The notes: generated from the letters alone by a model not told the origin. A stretch of 64,000 nucleotides of DNA from Saccharomyces paradoxus (GCF_002079055.1 NC_047496.1:434001-498000), one strand, 5' to 3'; numbered from the stretch's first letter, positions 21,897 through 32,129 are shown. Program-made: numbers and translations.

Positions 21897-22181
21897 TTAG
21901 TCATACTGGTCGACATTAATTTCAATTTTTGGCTGTGCCCATCTCAATTTTTGTTTATTATACCATGGGTAAGCTGGCAAAACACATATCAAAGTAACCA
22001 CACAACTTATGCCATACGCAATCAACAAAACTTTCAAAGACTGTTGTGTAAATCCTAATATACACGCTATCACAGCTCCGATCGTGAGCGACAACTGTTG
22101 AAATTTTTCTGTTTTCCGTTGGCTGGGAAAATCTATTGGAAAGATCAGTTTTCTTTGCACATCTTGTAATATCTCAGACAT
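21897..22181 (-). CDS. SPC1: Spc1, signal peptidase complex subunit
   Basis: The 94-residue protein is the SPC12-type subunit of the ER signal peptidase complex. It is non-essential and in yeast has been implicated in protecting membrane segments from cleavage by the catalytic Sec11-Spc3 pair. The short N-terminus (DVQRKLIFPIDFPSQRKTEK) matches the family. Two hydrophobic segments follow at about 30-50 (SLTIGAVIACILGFTQQ) and 54-72, leaving both ends in the cytosol. The size is normal for the family. The 284-bp gap to MET3 carries only AT-rich 3' sequence. Confidence 0.93.
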   Translation of the reverse strand: MSEILQDVQRKLIFPIDFPSQRKTEKFQQLSLTIGAVIACILGFTQQSLKVLLIAYGISCVVTLICVLPAYPWYNKQKLRWAQPKIEINVDQYD

Positions 22182-22452
22182 TGAAGTTGATTATGACGTA
22201 ACGTTGATCTTGTTTGAATCCTGTTTGACCAATCTTTGGAGTACGTTCGTTTACCTGCCTTTTTTTTTTTTAAGTGGTTTCTGTTATCACTACGCGAGGT
22301 ATACTTAAAATGTGAAAGAGTACATATGGGCTCCATCTTACGCAAAAGAAAAAAATGTAAAGAATCGAACCAAACTGGTGGAGCCTATACGTATATAGGA
22401 GCGTGTGTATAAAACTTCCCTTGTACTCTTGTACCATATTATAATGTTTGCA

Positions 22453-23235
22453 TTAAACTGTCATTTCACCGATAATTTGGTCCTTTAGCCAATTAACATA
22501 TCTAATGAACGGTTCACCCTTGCTAACGTCAATAGCGCTATCATTCGTAGCTTCTCTATATATAGTAATCAGGTCTTTATCCTTAGAAAGCTCATTAAAT
22601 AATTTACAATTCAAAAGATCTAGCTGAAACTTCCAAATGGGTAGCAATTCGTTCTGCAAAACATTAACTAATATTTTCATCTGTAAATCGTTCATCTGTG
22701 ACTGTTGTTTATTCATAGGAATCTTGTTCAAAAACTTGTAGAGATTCACAAATCCAGATAAACAATTCTGCATTTGTAAAGTAAATTCATCTTTAAAATC
22801 AACATTTAGTCTGTTTAATTCCTGAAAAATGTACCTGTTTACTCCGTAAATAGAGTTGACCAAAACCTTCTCAATCAAATGTCGACACTTTCCAGGTGTT
22901 TCAAAATGATCTAACTCACAACTATCCAATAATAGGCGGAACCCTGTCCTTAAGTCGTAAATTAGTTCGCAAATATCATTCTTTAATTCAAGAAGTTCTT
23001 TCTTGTGCGACGTACGTGTACCAGAAACATTTAATAAATTGTCTTCCTGCTTCTGAGCCAGGTAATACAGGACATACATCAGATCCGTCATATAATGTGA
23101 AGTATTCAGAATGAACGGCACTATTTGATTCAGCAGTATAACATTTTTCTTGTTGTTCTCTGATATTCCGTCATTGAGCAAAAGTTTGGATTGTAAAGTC
23201 GAAACGGTGCTTTCACTAGGTTCTGTTTCACTCAT
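22453..23235 (-). CDS. Uncharacterised protein, YJR011C orthologue
   Basis: The 260-residue product matches YJR011C by position and approximate length. I do not recognise a domain. The sequence is mostly helical, acidic to neutral, and has no signal peptide or membrane segment. A hydrophobic helical stretch lies near 50-65 (NTSHYMTDLMYVLYYLAQ), and several Cys and Leu-rich helices follow. It begins with a normal ATG at 23235 and has yeast-like codon use, so it is very likely translated. Function is unknown to me. Confidence 0.85.
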   Translation of the reverse strand: MSETEPSESTVSTLQSKLLLNDGISENNKKNVILLNQIVPFILNTSHYMTDLMYVLYYLAQKQEDNLLNVSGTRTSHKKELLELKNDICELIYDLRTGFRLLLDSCELDHFETPGKCRHLIEKVLVNSIYGVNRYIFQELNRLNVDFKDEFTLQMQNCLSGFVNLYKFLNKIPMNKQQSQMNDLQMKILVNVLQNELLPIWKFQLDLLNCKLFNELSKDKDLITIYREATNDSAIDVSKGEPFIRYVNWLKDQIIGEMTV

Positions 23236-23580
23236 ACGCTTGTATATGCTACTACGGGTTAACTTGTTTGTCCTTTTTCTTGTAAAACTATTTTATATTC
23301 TACTTTGACTTAATTAGCGTGAAATTAAAACTAACGCCGCTTATCTAATCACAATAAAATGTCTGCCTGAGAAATTAATAAAAGGGAAATGATAGAACGA
23401 CAGATATCGCACATAACATTGTTCGAAACATAATTTAGATCGGAGCGGTCAAAATGACTTCTACATTCTTTTAGCACCAAGAAGAGCAGCTATATGAATA
23501 AGCGATATAAAACTTAAGTAGAAAAGGGAAGGTAATAATACTATATATACATGCTATTACGTACCTGAGTCGCAAGTAAT
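23236..23580. other. Intergenic region, PEX39 3' flank and YJR011C promoter
   Basis: The 345-bp spacer between tandem minus-strand genes is AT-rich. No regulatory motif stands out. Confidence 0.4.
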
Positions 23581-23979
23581 TTACCTAGTTTTCGGTTTTA
23601 CGGTTGCCGTGTCATTATCGTTACCATTACCATCACTTTTATCGTGATCATTGTTATAGTCACCATCATCGTTGCCCCCGTCATTAATCTGTAACTTAGA
23701 CTGTATATCGTAACATTCAGACAGCTTTGTTAATGAGGTCATGCCCTCCAGGTTTTCTTGGTCAATATCCAGGGATATGTCTGCTTTGTCTTGTGATCCT
23801 TGATTAGATTGATCCTGCAGCTGCCCTTCCCAAGGCCTGGACCTTGGCTTCAATGAAGGAGTACTAGCTAAACCCTCATCTAGCGTAACATTTGGCACTT
23901 CGACAATATTAGGTATAGGCTTATTATTCAGAATGTGATCCAGCAACTCTTCATAACTAAGTTCACCACCTGCCACCAT
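23581..23979 (-). CDS. PEX39: Pex39-like peroxisomal import factor (YJR012C orthologue)
   Basis: The frame encodes 132 residues from the ATG at 23979. The N-terminal helix (SYEELLDHILNNKPIPNI, 8-25) leads to the motif RPWE at 48-51. As I recall recent work, YJR012C encodes Pex39, which helps Pex7 deliver PTS2 cargo to peroxisomes and shares an (R/K)PWE motif with Pex13. The C-terminal half is low-complexity Asp/Asn-rich. The S. cerevisiae frame was originally annotated as about 207 residues overlapping GPI14. Here the frame does not extend that far, and minus-strand sequence upstream is in another frame. That supports the shorter protein. It is divergent from GPI14 with a 187-bp gap. Confidence 0.82.
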   Translation of the reverse strand: MVAGGELSYEELLDHILNNKPIPNIVEVPNVTLDEGLASTPSLKPRSRPWEGQLQDQSNQGSQDKADISLDIDQENLEGMTSLTKLSECYDIQSKLQINDGGNDDGDYNNDHDKSDGNGNDNDTATVKPKTR

Positions 23980-24166
23980 GCTTGACTCGTTATGTTCGCT
24001 TTTAATTTTTCAAAAAAGTTAATCGAAACAGGTGAGGCTCCTTTATAGGCTCCGATAATAATGAAAGAAACTTTAATAGTTGGTAAAACGGCAGAAAAAA
24101 AAACACTACATATACATAAAAGAGTCAACGATTGGCAACCAAGAAAAAAGGCGATAAAGTTAAAAG

Positions 24167-25378
24167 ATGACTGGTGAAGACTGGGGCTTGATTGTCGTGT
24201 CATTTTTGGTAAGAGTCGGATTTTTTCTTTTTGGCATTTACCAAGATGCTAATTTCAAAGTGAGGTATACTGATATCGACTATTTTGTGTTCCATGATGC
24301 TGCCAAGTATGTATATGAAGGCCAATCACCTTATGCAAGGGATACATATCGTTACACACCGCTACTAAGTTGGCTACTAGTTCCCAATCATTATTTTGGA
24401 TGGTTACATTTGGGGAAGATCATATTTGTTATTTTCGATTTGGTTACTGGGCTCATTATAATGAAGCTTTTGAACCAGGCCATCTCCAAAAAAAAAGCTT
24501 TCATACTAGAAAGCATTTGGCTGTTGAATCCTATGGTTATCACCATCAGTACAAGGGGAAATGCTGAGAGCGTACTTTGCTGTTTGATCATGTTCACGCT
24601 ATATTATGTGCAAAAGGGTAGGTACACAATAGCGGGTCTCTTATATGGCCTTTCTATCCATTTTAAAATATATCCAATCATATATTGTATCCCAATAGCG
24701 ATTTTTATATACCACAAGAAGAGCAGCCAGGGTACACAGGCGCAACTGACATCGTTACTCAATATCGGTTCGAGTACCCTAGTGAGCTTGCTGGGATGTG
24801 GTTGGGCAATGTACAAGATTTATGGATACGAATTTTTGGATCAGGGATATTTATACCACTTGTACAGAACAGATCACAGACACAATTTTTCAATGTGGAA
24901 CATGCTATTGTATTTGGATTCTGCAAATAAGGGCAATGGAGGATCCAACCTGTCAAAGTACGCATTTGTACCCCAATTGCTTCTTGTTTTAATAACTGGA
25001 TGTCTTGAGTGGTGGAATCCAACATTTGATAACTTACTGAGAGTTTTATTTGTCCAGACGTTCGCGTTTGTGACATACAATAAAGTGTGCACATCACAAT
25101 ATTTTGTTTGGTACCTGATATTTTTACCATTTTACCTGTCAAGATCGTACATTAATTGGAGGAAGGGTCTTTTAATGGCCACACTTTGGGCAGGAACACA
25201 AGGTATTTGGCTAAGCCAAGGTTACTATTTGGAGTTTGAAGGCAAGAGCGTATTTTATCCTGGACTCTTTGTAGCGAGCGTATTATTTTTCCTGACCAAT
25301 GTTTGGCTATTGGGGCAATTCATCACCGATCTCAAGATACAAGTGCAACCCACAGGTGCCAGCAAAAAGAACAACTGA
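24167..25378 (+). CDS. GPI14: Gpi14, GPI mannosyltransferase I (PIG-M)
   Basis: The 403-residue ER membrane protein adds the first, alpha-1,4-linked mannose from dolichol-phosphate-mannose to the growing GPI precursor, working with Pbn1. The first luminal loop contains the DXD-type motif in YTDIDYFVFHDAA (about 35-47), required for activity in GT-C glycosyltransferases. It is followed by YVYEGQSPYARDTYRYTPLL, a family hallmark. Eight or more hydrophobic segments run through the rest, for example 80-98 and 370-388. The ATG at 24167 gives the S. cerevisiae length as I recall it. Sag1 in this window depends on the GPI pathway. Confidence 0.95.
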   Translation: MTGEDWGLIVVSFLVRVGFFLFGIYQDANFKVRYTDIDYFVFHDAAKYVYEGQSPYARDTYRYTPLLSWLLVPNHYFGWLHLGKIIFVIFDLVTGLIIMKLLNQAISKKKAFILESIWLLNPMVITISTRGNAESVLCCLIMFTLYYVQKGRYTIAGLLYGLSIHFKIYPIIYCIPIAIFIYHKKSSQGTQAQLTSLLNIGSSTLVSLLGCGWAMYKIYGYEFLDQGYLYHLYRTDHRHNFSMWNMLLYLDSANKGNGGSNLSKYAFVPQLLLVLITGCLEWWNPTFDNLLRVLFVQTFAFVTYNKVCTSQYFVWYLIFLPFYLSRSYINWRKGLLMATLWAGTQGIWLSQGYYLEFEGKSVFYPGLFVASVLFFLTNVWLLGQFITDLKIQVQPTGASKKNN

Positions 25379-25608
25379 CTGACGTTAGCACATACTACTA
25401 CGTATTTGATTCTATAAATCTACCTATATAACGTGTAAATATGAAAAAAATGCAAAAAAGCGCACCACCAAAAGGGAAGAAAAAAAGCTGAAAAAAATAG
25501 GAAGAAATGATTTTCGATGTGTATTGAGAAATTTATCAATCTCTTAACTGCTTGAAGGACACAAGAAAAGAGCGCAAGAGCTAAGCTAACAAAAATCGTA
25601 TTGCAAAA

Positions 25609-26208
25609 ATGTTAAGAGGGGTCATCTATTGTGGAATTTGCTCGTACCCACCAGAATACTGCGAGTTTTCAGGAAAATTAAAGCGTTGTAAAGTTTGGCT
25701 ATCTGACAACCATGCAGACCTTTACGCAAAACTGTATGGTGCTGACGATAATGCACAAGAAGAAGTGGAAGCGGCGGCCAACAAACTGGCCGAATCCAGT
25801 ATTGGTGAAGCCAGAGAAGAAAAGTTGGAAAAGGATTTGCTGAAAATCCAAAAAAAGCAGGAAAATAGGGAACAAAGGGAATTGGCCAAGAAGCTGTCAT
25901 CGAAAGTGATCATCAAAAGAGAAGCTAGGACAAAGAGAAAGTTCATCGTGGCTATCTCTGGACTGGAAGTCTTCGACATAGACATGAAAAAATTAGCCAA
26001 GACATTCGCATCTAGGTTCGCTACAGGGTGCTCAGTCTCAAAAAATGCAGAAAAGAAAGAAGAAGTCGTCATTCAAGGTGATGTGATGGATGAAGTGGAA
26101 GCCTACATACATTCCTTGCTGGAAGAGAAGGGCCTGAAGGACGTCAAAGTGGAAACCATTGATGCTAAGAAGAAGAAAAAGCCTGCTGCAGAAGGGGCTG
26201 CCAAGTAA
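25609..26208 (+). CDS. TMA22: Tma22, density-regulated (DENR) family recycling factor
   Basis: The 199-residue protein is yeast DENR. It pairs with Tma20 (MCT-1) to remove deacylated tRNA from post-termination 40S subunits and to limit reinitiation. The N-terminus has the family's Cys-containing segment (VIYCGICSYPPEYCEF, 5-20). The centre is a charged helix, and a SUI1-type domain covers about 95-170 (RTKRKFIVAISGLEVFDIDM). The Lys-rich tail ends KKKKPAAEGAAK. It is one residue longer than the S. cerevisiae form as I recall it, through a small indel near residue 50. Confidence 0.96.
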   Translation: MLRGVIYCGICSYPPEYCEFSGKLKRCKVWLSDNHADLYAKLYGADDNAQEEVEAAANKLAESSIGEAREEKLEKDLLKIQKKQENREQRELAKKLSSKVIIKREARTKRKFIVAISGLEVFDIDMKKLAKTFASRFATGCSVSKNAEKKEEVVIQGDVMDEVEAYIHSLLEEKGLKDVKVETIDAKKKKKPAAEGAAK

Positions 26209-26461
26209 GCAATGAATAAATATGTAATAGCACCGTTTTGGGAGGAAAGGGCTTTTTAGTCGGTAACCAGACGTGTAGGTTAGATAGTCAAACCTTATAT
26301 GGTACTTAAAATTGTCGCCTCTATATATCATGCAGCCGGCCCACAGAGACCTGCGCCGCTCCGTCCCTTGAACCCTGCAGTAGGGATAAATATAACGCAT
26401 TCCCTATCCAGGTCACTTGCAGCCAAAAAATGCAACTCAATCAAGTATAAAGAGGATAGGG

Positions 26462-27994
26462 ATGTCTTCATCTTCAAGCGAGATAGAACCAACAGCGTAT
26501 AACAATATGGAAACGGACGAGGAGTATTGCAGACGCAATGATATACATGACCTTTCCAGCGTGGTCGGTGATGCTTTCTCACAAAGTGTGCCAGACATTG
26601 ATGGGCAAACGACCGATTCCTCGAAGGAACTCGAGCCAAATCCCAAAGATAATAGGGTGTTTCCTCCTTCCAGTGGTTCATTCTTTTCTCCCAATTTACA
26701 GGGTCAAAGGAAAAAAGTCTTTTTAAAGTTCATCTTTACAAATTGTTTGCTGGCCATAATTTGCTTTACGATGTTCGTTTTGTTCTGGGGGGCTCTTTAC
26801 GACACCAGCAAATACCTGCACAAAGTTAAGCTTCTCGTTGTCATCCAGGAACCTCCTTTGGTAATTCTGGATAATAATAGTTCCATAGTGGTGCCCTCCA
26901 TATCGTCTGCTTTGCCCACTTTCATTAACAAAATACCGTGTGATTGGGATATTTATAATGCTTCTAGCTTCCAGACCAAATTCCACGTAAATACGCCCCA
27001 GCAAATTAATGACAAGGTCATAGATTTGATCTATGACGAAAAATACTGGTTTGCCATTAATATCAAACCAAACGCTACAGAGACTCTGTTCGAATCACTG
27101 ATTAGTGATACCGCTCCATTATTCAATTCCACGCTGTTCAATCAAGTGGTATATGAAACTGGTAGGGACCCAGCAAACCTGAAATCCACGATTCTACCGT
27201 TTGCACAGGGCATTGAAGAATACTATGAAACGTTTTACACATTGAATTACCTACCTGCATTAATGACCAACATTACGCAGATATATCGTTACACATTAAC
27301 TGGAAATGCAAGGCATATCACCGCAGCAGGTAACTATAACTACGAATACTATGACCACAGACCATTCACAGACCGTATCCTGCTGGCGCCCACACAAATC
27401 GGTGTTGTTTACTGCTTACTGTTAACCTTTTTCCAATTTCTGTTATATGGCCCATTGCACGTGGAAATGGCAAAAGTGCTAAGACCAGCCAACGGGTTAC
27501 TTTACCGTATTGCCATGTCATGGTTCACCTTTTTCTTCGCGTCTTTGTTCTTCTGTACAACAACCGCCATCTTTCAAGTTGATTTCAACAAATCCTTCGG
27601 TAGAGGAGGCTTCATCGTATATTGGATGTCCACGTGGCTCTTCATGCTTGCTGCCGGTGGAGCTAACGAAAATGCAGTGATGCTTGTTATTACCGTAGGC
27701 CCCCAGTACCTCGGGTTCTGGATCCTATCATTCGTCATCCTCAATATTGCTCCATCTTTCTTCCCATTAGCGCTAAATAATAACGTTTACAGATATGGTT
27801 ACATGATGCCCGTCCATAACGCCATTGATATTTACAGGGTTATTTTCTTTGACGTGTCAAAGCATAAGATGGGTCGGAACTATGGCATTTTAGTCGCACT
27901 CATTGCTTTAAATACGGCATTGTTACCATTTGTTAGTAAGTACGCCGGTAAAAAACTAAAAAAGAAGGCTTTAGCGGCAGCAAAGCAAAGTTGA
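26462..27994 (+). CDS. SNG1-family ER membrane protein (YJR015W orthologue)
   Basis: The 510-residue protein matches YJR015W, an uncharacterised ER-localised relative of Sng1, a protein linked to nitrosoguanidine resistance. It has a hydrophilic Ser/Glu-rich N-terminus (1-75) and one membrane segment near 80-108 (FIFTNCLLAIICFTMFVLFW). A large loop with N-glycosylation sequons follows (110-310), then about five membrane segments to the C-terminus, ending in a Lys-rich cytosolic tail (KKLKKKALAAAK) that resembles an ER-retention signal. This is the layout of the DUF3533 family. The open frame extends to 26417, but the ATG at 26462 gives the expected 510 residues. Confidence 0.9.
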   Translation: MSSSSSEIEPTAYNNMETDEEYCRRNDIHDLSSVVGDAFSQSVPDIDGQTTDSSKELEPNPKDNRVFPPSSGSFFSPNLQGQRKKVFLKFIFTNCLLAIICFTMFVLFWGALYDTSKYLHKVKLLVVIQEPPLVILDNNSSIVVPSISSALPTFINKIPCDWDIYNASSFQTKFHVNTPQQINDKVIDLIYDEKYWFAINIKPNATETLFESLISDTAPLFNSTLFNQVVYETGRDPANLKSTILPFAQGIEEYYETFYTLNYLPALMTNITQIYRYTLTGNARHITAAGNYNYEYYDHRPFTDRILLAPTQIGVVYCLLLTFFQFLLYGPLHVEMAKVLRPANGLLYRIAMSWFTFFFASLFFCTTTAIFQVDFNKSFGRGGFIVYWMSTWLFMLAAGGANENAVMLVITVGPQYLGFWILSFVILNIAPSFFPLALNNNVYRYGYMMPVHNAIDIYRVIFFDVSKHKMGRNYGILVALIALNTALLPFVSKYAGKKLKKKALAAAKQS

Positions 27995-28186
27995 TTTGAT
28001 GGATGGTAATATACCTAACTTTTCAAATAAAAAAATACTAATCGTTGTTTTTTTTTAAATAAATGTTTATCCATTCAATGGACTATAATAAATATTTATA
28101 TATATATAAAAAGATTGTGGACAAAAAAAGATGATGGGAAAGAAGAATCTCTATATATATATTCATCGATTGGCGCCTATAATGCA

Positions 28187-29944
28187 TCAAGCATCTAAAA
28201 CACAACCGTTGGAAGCGTTGGAAACCAACTTAGCATATTTGGATAGAGTACCTCTTGTGTAACGAGGTGGAGGTGCAACCCAGCTTTGTTTACGTTGAGC
28301 CATTTCCTTGTCAGAGACTAATAGATCAATCTTGTTGTTATCAGCATCGATAATGATTTCGTCACCGTCTCTGACCAACCCGATAGGACCACCTTCAGCA
28401 GCTTCTGGGACAATGTGACCGATCAAGAACCCGTGAGAACCACCAGAGAATCTACCATCAGTCAACAATGCAACATCTTTACCCAAACCGTAACCCATCA
28501 GAGCAGAGGAAGGCTTTAGCATCTCAGGCATACCTGGGGCACCTCTTGGACCTTCATATCTGATAACAACAACGGTTTTTTCACCCTTCTTGATTTCGCC
28601 TCTTTCCAAGGCTTCAATAAAGGCACCTTCCTCTTCGAATACACGTGCTGTACCTTTGAAGTAAGTACCTTCCTTACCGGTAATTTTACCGACAGCTCCA
28701 CCTGGTGCTAATGAACCATACAAGATTTGTAAGTGACCGCTGGCCTTGATTGGGTGAGAGAGCGGCTTAATAATCTCTTGTCCTTCAGGTAGACTTGGGG
28801 CCTTCTTAGCACGTTCTGCCAAAGTGTCACCGGTGACAGTCATTGTGTTACCATGCAACATGTTGTTTTCGTATAGGTATTTAATCACAGACTGCGTACC
28901 ACCAACGTTGATCAAATCAGCCATGACGTATTTACCAGAAGGTTTGAAGTCACCGATCAATGGTGTAGTATCGCTGATTCTTTGGAAATCATCTGGTGAC
29001 AACTTGACACCTGCGGAATGAGCAACAGCCACCAAATGCAGAACAGCATTAGTGGACCCACCAGTTGCAACGACATAAGTAATGGCGTTTTCAAAAGCTT
29101 CCTTGGTGAGGATATCACGGGGCAAGATACCCAATTCCATTGTCTGTTTGATGTACTCACCAATGTTATCACACTCAGCTAACTTCTGTTTAGAAACCGC
29201 TGGGAAGGAAGAAGAGTTTGGAATGGTCAAACCTAGCACTTCAGCGGCAGAGGCCATTGTATTGGCAGTGTACATACCACCACATGAACCAGGACCTGGG
29301 CATGCGTGTTCTACGACATCTTCTCTTTCTTCTTCAGTGAATTGCTTGGAGATATATTCACCGTAGGATTGGAAAGCAGAGACAATATCGATGTTTTTAG
29401 AGATCTTCGAAGAACCACAAGTTGGGTGACCAGGCAAGATAGTACCACCATAAACCATGATGGAAGGTCTGTTGTGTCTACCCATGGCCATCATGACACC
29501 AGGCATGTTTTTGTCACATGATGGGATTGCAATATTGGCATCGTAGTGTTGTGCCATCATGATGGTTTCAAAAGAGTCTGCAATAATTTCTCTACTTTGC
29601 AATGAGTATCTCATACCCTTGGTACCCATAGAGATACCATCGGAAACACCGATGGTATTGAACTGCATAGCCTTCAAACCGGCCTTTTCAATGGATTGAG
29701 AACATCTGTTGTTCAAGTCCAATAGATGCATATTACATGGGTTACCGGACCACCAACAGGAGCCAACACCGACTTGAGGCTTCTTGAAATCATCCTTCTT
29801 GAAACCAGTGGCATAAAGCATGGCTTGGGAGGCACCTTGGCCCTTTGGTTCAGTGATGATATAGGAGTACTTGTTGAGCTTCTTTGCAACGCATCTCGTT
29901 GTAGAGAATTGTCTAGATGTAGCAACTTTCGTTAACAAGCCCAT
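28187..29944 (-). CDS. ILV3: Dihydroxy-acid dehydratase
   Basis: The 585-residue mitochondrial enzyme catalyses the third common step of isoleucine and valine synthesis, dehydrating 2,3-dihydroxy acids to 2-keto acids. The first roughly 20 residues ([20 protein letters not shown]) form a mitochondrial presequence. Fe-S ligands typical of the IlvD/Edd family are Cys70 (GNPCN), Cys143 (PSCDKNMPG) and Cys221 ([14 protein letters not shown]). The second IlvD signature ([18 protein letters not shown]) is near the C-terminus. The longer open frame starts at a non-ATG codon and the ATG at 29944 gives the expected length. Codon bias is strong. A Gcn4 site lies 130 bp upstream. Confidence 0.98.
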   Translation of the reverse strand: MGLLTKVATSRQFSTTRCVAKKLNKYSYIITEPKGQGASQAMLYATGFKKDDFKKPQVGVGSCWWSGNPCNMHLLDLNNRCSQSIEKAGLKAMQFNTIGVSDGISMGTKGMRYSLQSREIIADSFETIMMAQHYDANIAIPSCDKNMPGVMMAMGRHNRPSIMVYGGTILPGHPTCGSSKISKNIDIVSAFQSYGEYISKQFTEEEREDVVEHACPGPGSCGGMYTANTMASAAEVLGLTIPNSSSFPAVSKQKLAECDNIGEYIKQTMELGILPRDILTKEAFENAITYVVATGGSTNAVLHLVAVAHSAGVKLSPDDFQRISDTTPLIGDFKPSGKYVMADLINVGGTQSVIKYLYENNMLHGNTMTVTGDTLAERAKKAPSLPEGQEIIKPLSHPIKASGHLQILYGSLAPGGAVGKITGKEGTYFKGTARVFEEEGAFIEALERGEIKKGEKTVVVIRYEGPRGAPGMPEMLKPSSALMGYGLGKDVALLTDGRFSGGSHGFLIGHIVPEAAEGGPIGLVRDGDEIIIDADNNKIDLLVSDKEMAQRKQSWVAPPPRYTRGTLSKYAKLVSNASNGCVLDA

Positions 29945-30259
29945 CTCTACTTTTTTTCTTGACTGTTTACAAAAAATGCAAGAATCAGTTACTAAAGAGT
30001 ACAGGCAGTACAATGTATGTTAGCAGTTCAGTCTCTTCTTTTGTAACATTATATAATATACTACTATATTTACTGAGTCATCTGGAGAGGAAAAAAAGAA
30101 AATTTTTTTTTCAGGCCCGGTTCCGCTCGCAGCGAAGAACAGCGCCATTTAACTATGTGATAATAGTGAGTTTTTTTCTTCTCATGGGTTGGGTGAAGAC
30201 GCATTACAATAGAGTAAGAGCAGAAAGGGCGAGGTAGAGAAAGAGAAGCAACTGCTAAC
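29945..30259. other. Intergenic region, ESS1 3' flank and ILV3 promoter
   Basis: The 315-bp tandem spacer holds the Gcn4 and Leu3-like sites and T-rich tracts (for example 30100-30112). No gene is seen. Confidence 0.5.
30074..30126. promoter_or_regulatory. Gcn4 site and possible Leu3 site of ILV3
   Basis: TGAGTCA at 30074-30080 is a perfect Gcn4 element 130 bp upstream of the ILV3 ATG, fitting general amino-acid control. CCGGTTCCGC at 30117-30126 is one base off the Leu3 core CCGGNNCCGG. The Leu3 assignment is only suggestive. Confidence 0.75.
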
Positions 30260-30772
30260 CTAACATACACGCTTGATCACATGAACACCGCTTCCCGATT
30301 CGACAATATCGCTTACCTCCCCGACATTGAGTTGGAAGGCGGCGTCTTCAAAGCTGGGCTGCATCTCGCCCCTCCCAAACCAACCTAGATCGCCGCCTCT
30401 CTTGTATGAAGAGCAGTCGGATCTCTCTTTAGCCAGGGCCTCGAAAGAGTTCGTCTTAGAGTCGTCATCCAACCTCGTGATCAAGGTCTTCAATTCGTCC
30501 GTAGCTTCTTGTTTGGATATCGTAATGTTCTCGGACCTATGCGATGCGGGTCTTCTTGAATCCTTGTGCTTGATGAGGATGTGCAAACATCTAACACGTA
30601 CTGGATGATCTCTTAAGTACTCGGATAGCTGGTCCTTGTCGGTGCCCTCAGGCTCCTCCCATTGAGAGTGCTTCGTCTCTGGATTGAAAAAATACTCTCT
30701 TTTCTTGGACTTACTGTACCTGACGGTCCACGGGGTGGGCAACCCGGTGCTCGAAGCTACGTCAGATGGCAT
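30260..30772 (-). CDS. ESS1: Ess1, phospho-Ser/Thr-Pro peptidyl-prolyl isomerase (Pin1)
   Basis: The 170-residue parvulin isomerises pSer/Thr-Pro bonds, chiefly in the RNA polymerase II C-terminal domain, and is essential in S. cerevisiae. A WW domain covers 10-40 (LPTPWTVRYSKSKKREYFFN, with the second Trp in HSQWEEP). The parvulin domain covers about 50-170, with the phosphate-binding Arg residues and the signature GGDLGWFGRGEMQPSFEDAA. The longer frame to 30832 begins without ATG, and the ATG at 30772 gives the known length. The last residue is Cys, where I recall Gly in S. cerevisiae. Confidence 0.96.
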   Translation of the reverse strand: MPSDVASSTGLPTPWTVRYSKSKKREYFFNPETKHSQWEEPEGTDKDQLSEYLRDHPVRVRCLHILIKHKDSRRPASHRSENITISKQEATDELKTLITRLDDDSKTNSFEALAKERSDCSSYKRGGDLGWFGRGEMQPSFEDAAFQLNVGEVSDIVESGSGVHVIKRVC

Positions 30773-30972
30773 TATTGCGTTGCTGTGGTGCCGTGGTAGG
30801 TTGTGCGTGCGAATAAGGACCACGACGATCAATTAGGTCCTTTTCTTAATCAGATCAAAGGGGAAAATGGATGATACCTGCTCGTAGAAGGTGATATAAG
30901 GATATTGAATATTATAATAAGAGTATATATATATGTATATATGTATATGTGTTATACGTGCAAGGCCGGTCT

Positions 30973-32022
30973 TCAGAACTTGGCTCGGATGTCTCGTTCT
31001 GATCCGTAGACAACATAGCCCTCTTGAGAGACACTTGCCATGATGCGTCCCGACTGCGTGTCAAAATACTTGCCCTGCACGAGGTGCTTGTCCCAGTGTG
31101 ACCTAGGATTCGAAATCTTAAGATAGATCCAATTGTTCACATGCGGTAACTGATGAAAGTATATTGTGTGGTCGAGCGAGACACTGAAACTGTGGCAGTA
31201 CAAAGGCAGGTTGTGGAAGTACGGAATTGTGAGCAGGAGGTACGAATCCGAAAGGTACGCGAAGGCCACGTAATTGTAGCGAGCATCGTTCTCAGGAGTA
31301 ATACTCTTCGGGATTCTGTATGGATGGTGTTTGTGCAAAGAGGACTCATCGCCTGCATGTTCCACGGTAGTGATGGGGGGTCTCACTTTGACGAAATAAT
31401 CCAGTTCATCCGTGTGTCTTGCCGAGTAGAACATGTCCTTGGGGAATTGGTACTCCATAACACCGTACTGAAACGCGTCCACATACTTGCTCATGGAGGC
31501 TGCGTCTTGGAACCTGTCGGACAAGGAGGCATACCTGGTCAATTTCTGTGGGTCCAAGACTTCTTTTTGGAAGAGCGAAGTGGCCTCTTCATAACGACGG
31601 GGGTCCGGCTGCTTGCCCTGCAGGTCCGGAATGGTCTCCCAATGCTGTAAGGAGTCGTGCTCCTTGGACCGTTGCACGGCAAACAAGATCATCGAGGTAA
31701 AGATCAACTTGTCGTGTTGATAAGCACTAACTTGCTTATGGATGAAATTTCTACCGTTTCTCAAGTTCTGCACATGGTACGTGATCTTTGTTCGCGGATC
31801 ACCACCCTTGATGAAGTACGAATGTAGCGATGTGGGGAAGAAGTTCAATGGCACGGTGTGCAGCGACGCCAGCAGCGATTGTGATACCAGCGTTCCACCA
31901 AAAGTGCCCTTAGACCCTACGGGCGCGGCAGGCAGATACTTCGTGACAAAACTGGTAGGTGAAAGAGGAACCAGTTCCAGTATTTTCTCTAGGTTGGACA
32001 TGGCCATCTTGGAAGCACTCAT
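30973..32022 (-). CDS. TES1: Peroxisomal acyl-CoA thioesterase
   Basis: The 349-residue enzyme hydrolyses fatty acyl-CoA to free acid and CoA in peroxisomes and belongs to the TesB/ACOT8 double-hotdog family. Two hotdog halves are visible. The first includes GGTLVSQSLLASLHTVP and HSYFIKGGDPRTKITYHVQN, and the second ends in SLDHTIYFH and the catalytic-region segment QGYVVYG-like end. The C-terminal tripeptide AKF is the known variant PTS1 of this protein. The length matches S. cerevisiae exactly. A perfect oleate response element upstream supports induction by fatty acids. Confidence 0.96.
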   Translation of the reverse strand: MSASKMAMSNLEKILELVPLSPTSFVTKYLPAAPVGSKGTFGGTLVSQSLLASLHTVPLNFFPTSLHSYFIKGGDPRTKITYHVQNLRNGRNFIHKQVSAYQHDKLIFTSMILFAVQRSKEHDSLQHWETIPDLQGKQPDPRRYEEATSLFQKEVLDPQKLTRYASLSDRFQDAASMSKYVDAFQYGVMEYQFPKDMFYSARHTDELDYFVKVRPPITTVEHAGDESSLHKHHPYRIPKSITPENDARYNYVAFAYLSDSYLLLTIPYFHNLPLYCHSFSVSLDHTIYFHQLPHVNNWIYLKISNPRSHWDKHLVQGKYFDTQSGRIMASVSQEGYVVYGSERDIRAKF

Positions 32023-32129
32023 CGTTGCGCAATCTTGCCTTGTCTTGTCTTACCCATGATGAACACTGGGTTAAAACCCTTTTCTGGTTTATATCCAGCT
32101 GGCGTGGTTTTTCATTGCAGAATGAGGCT

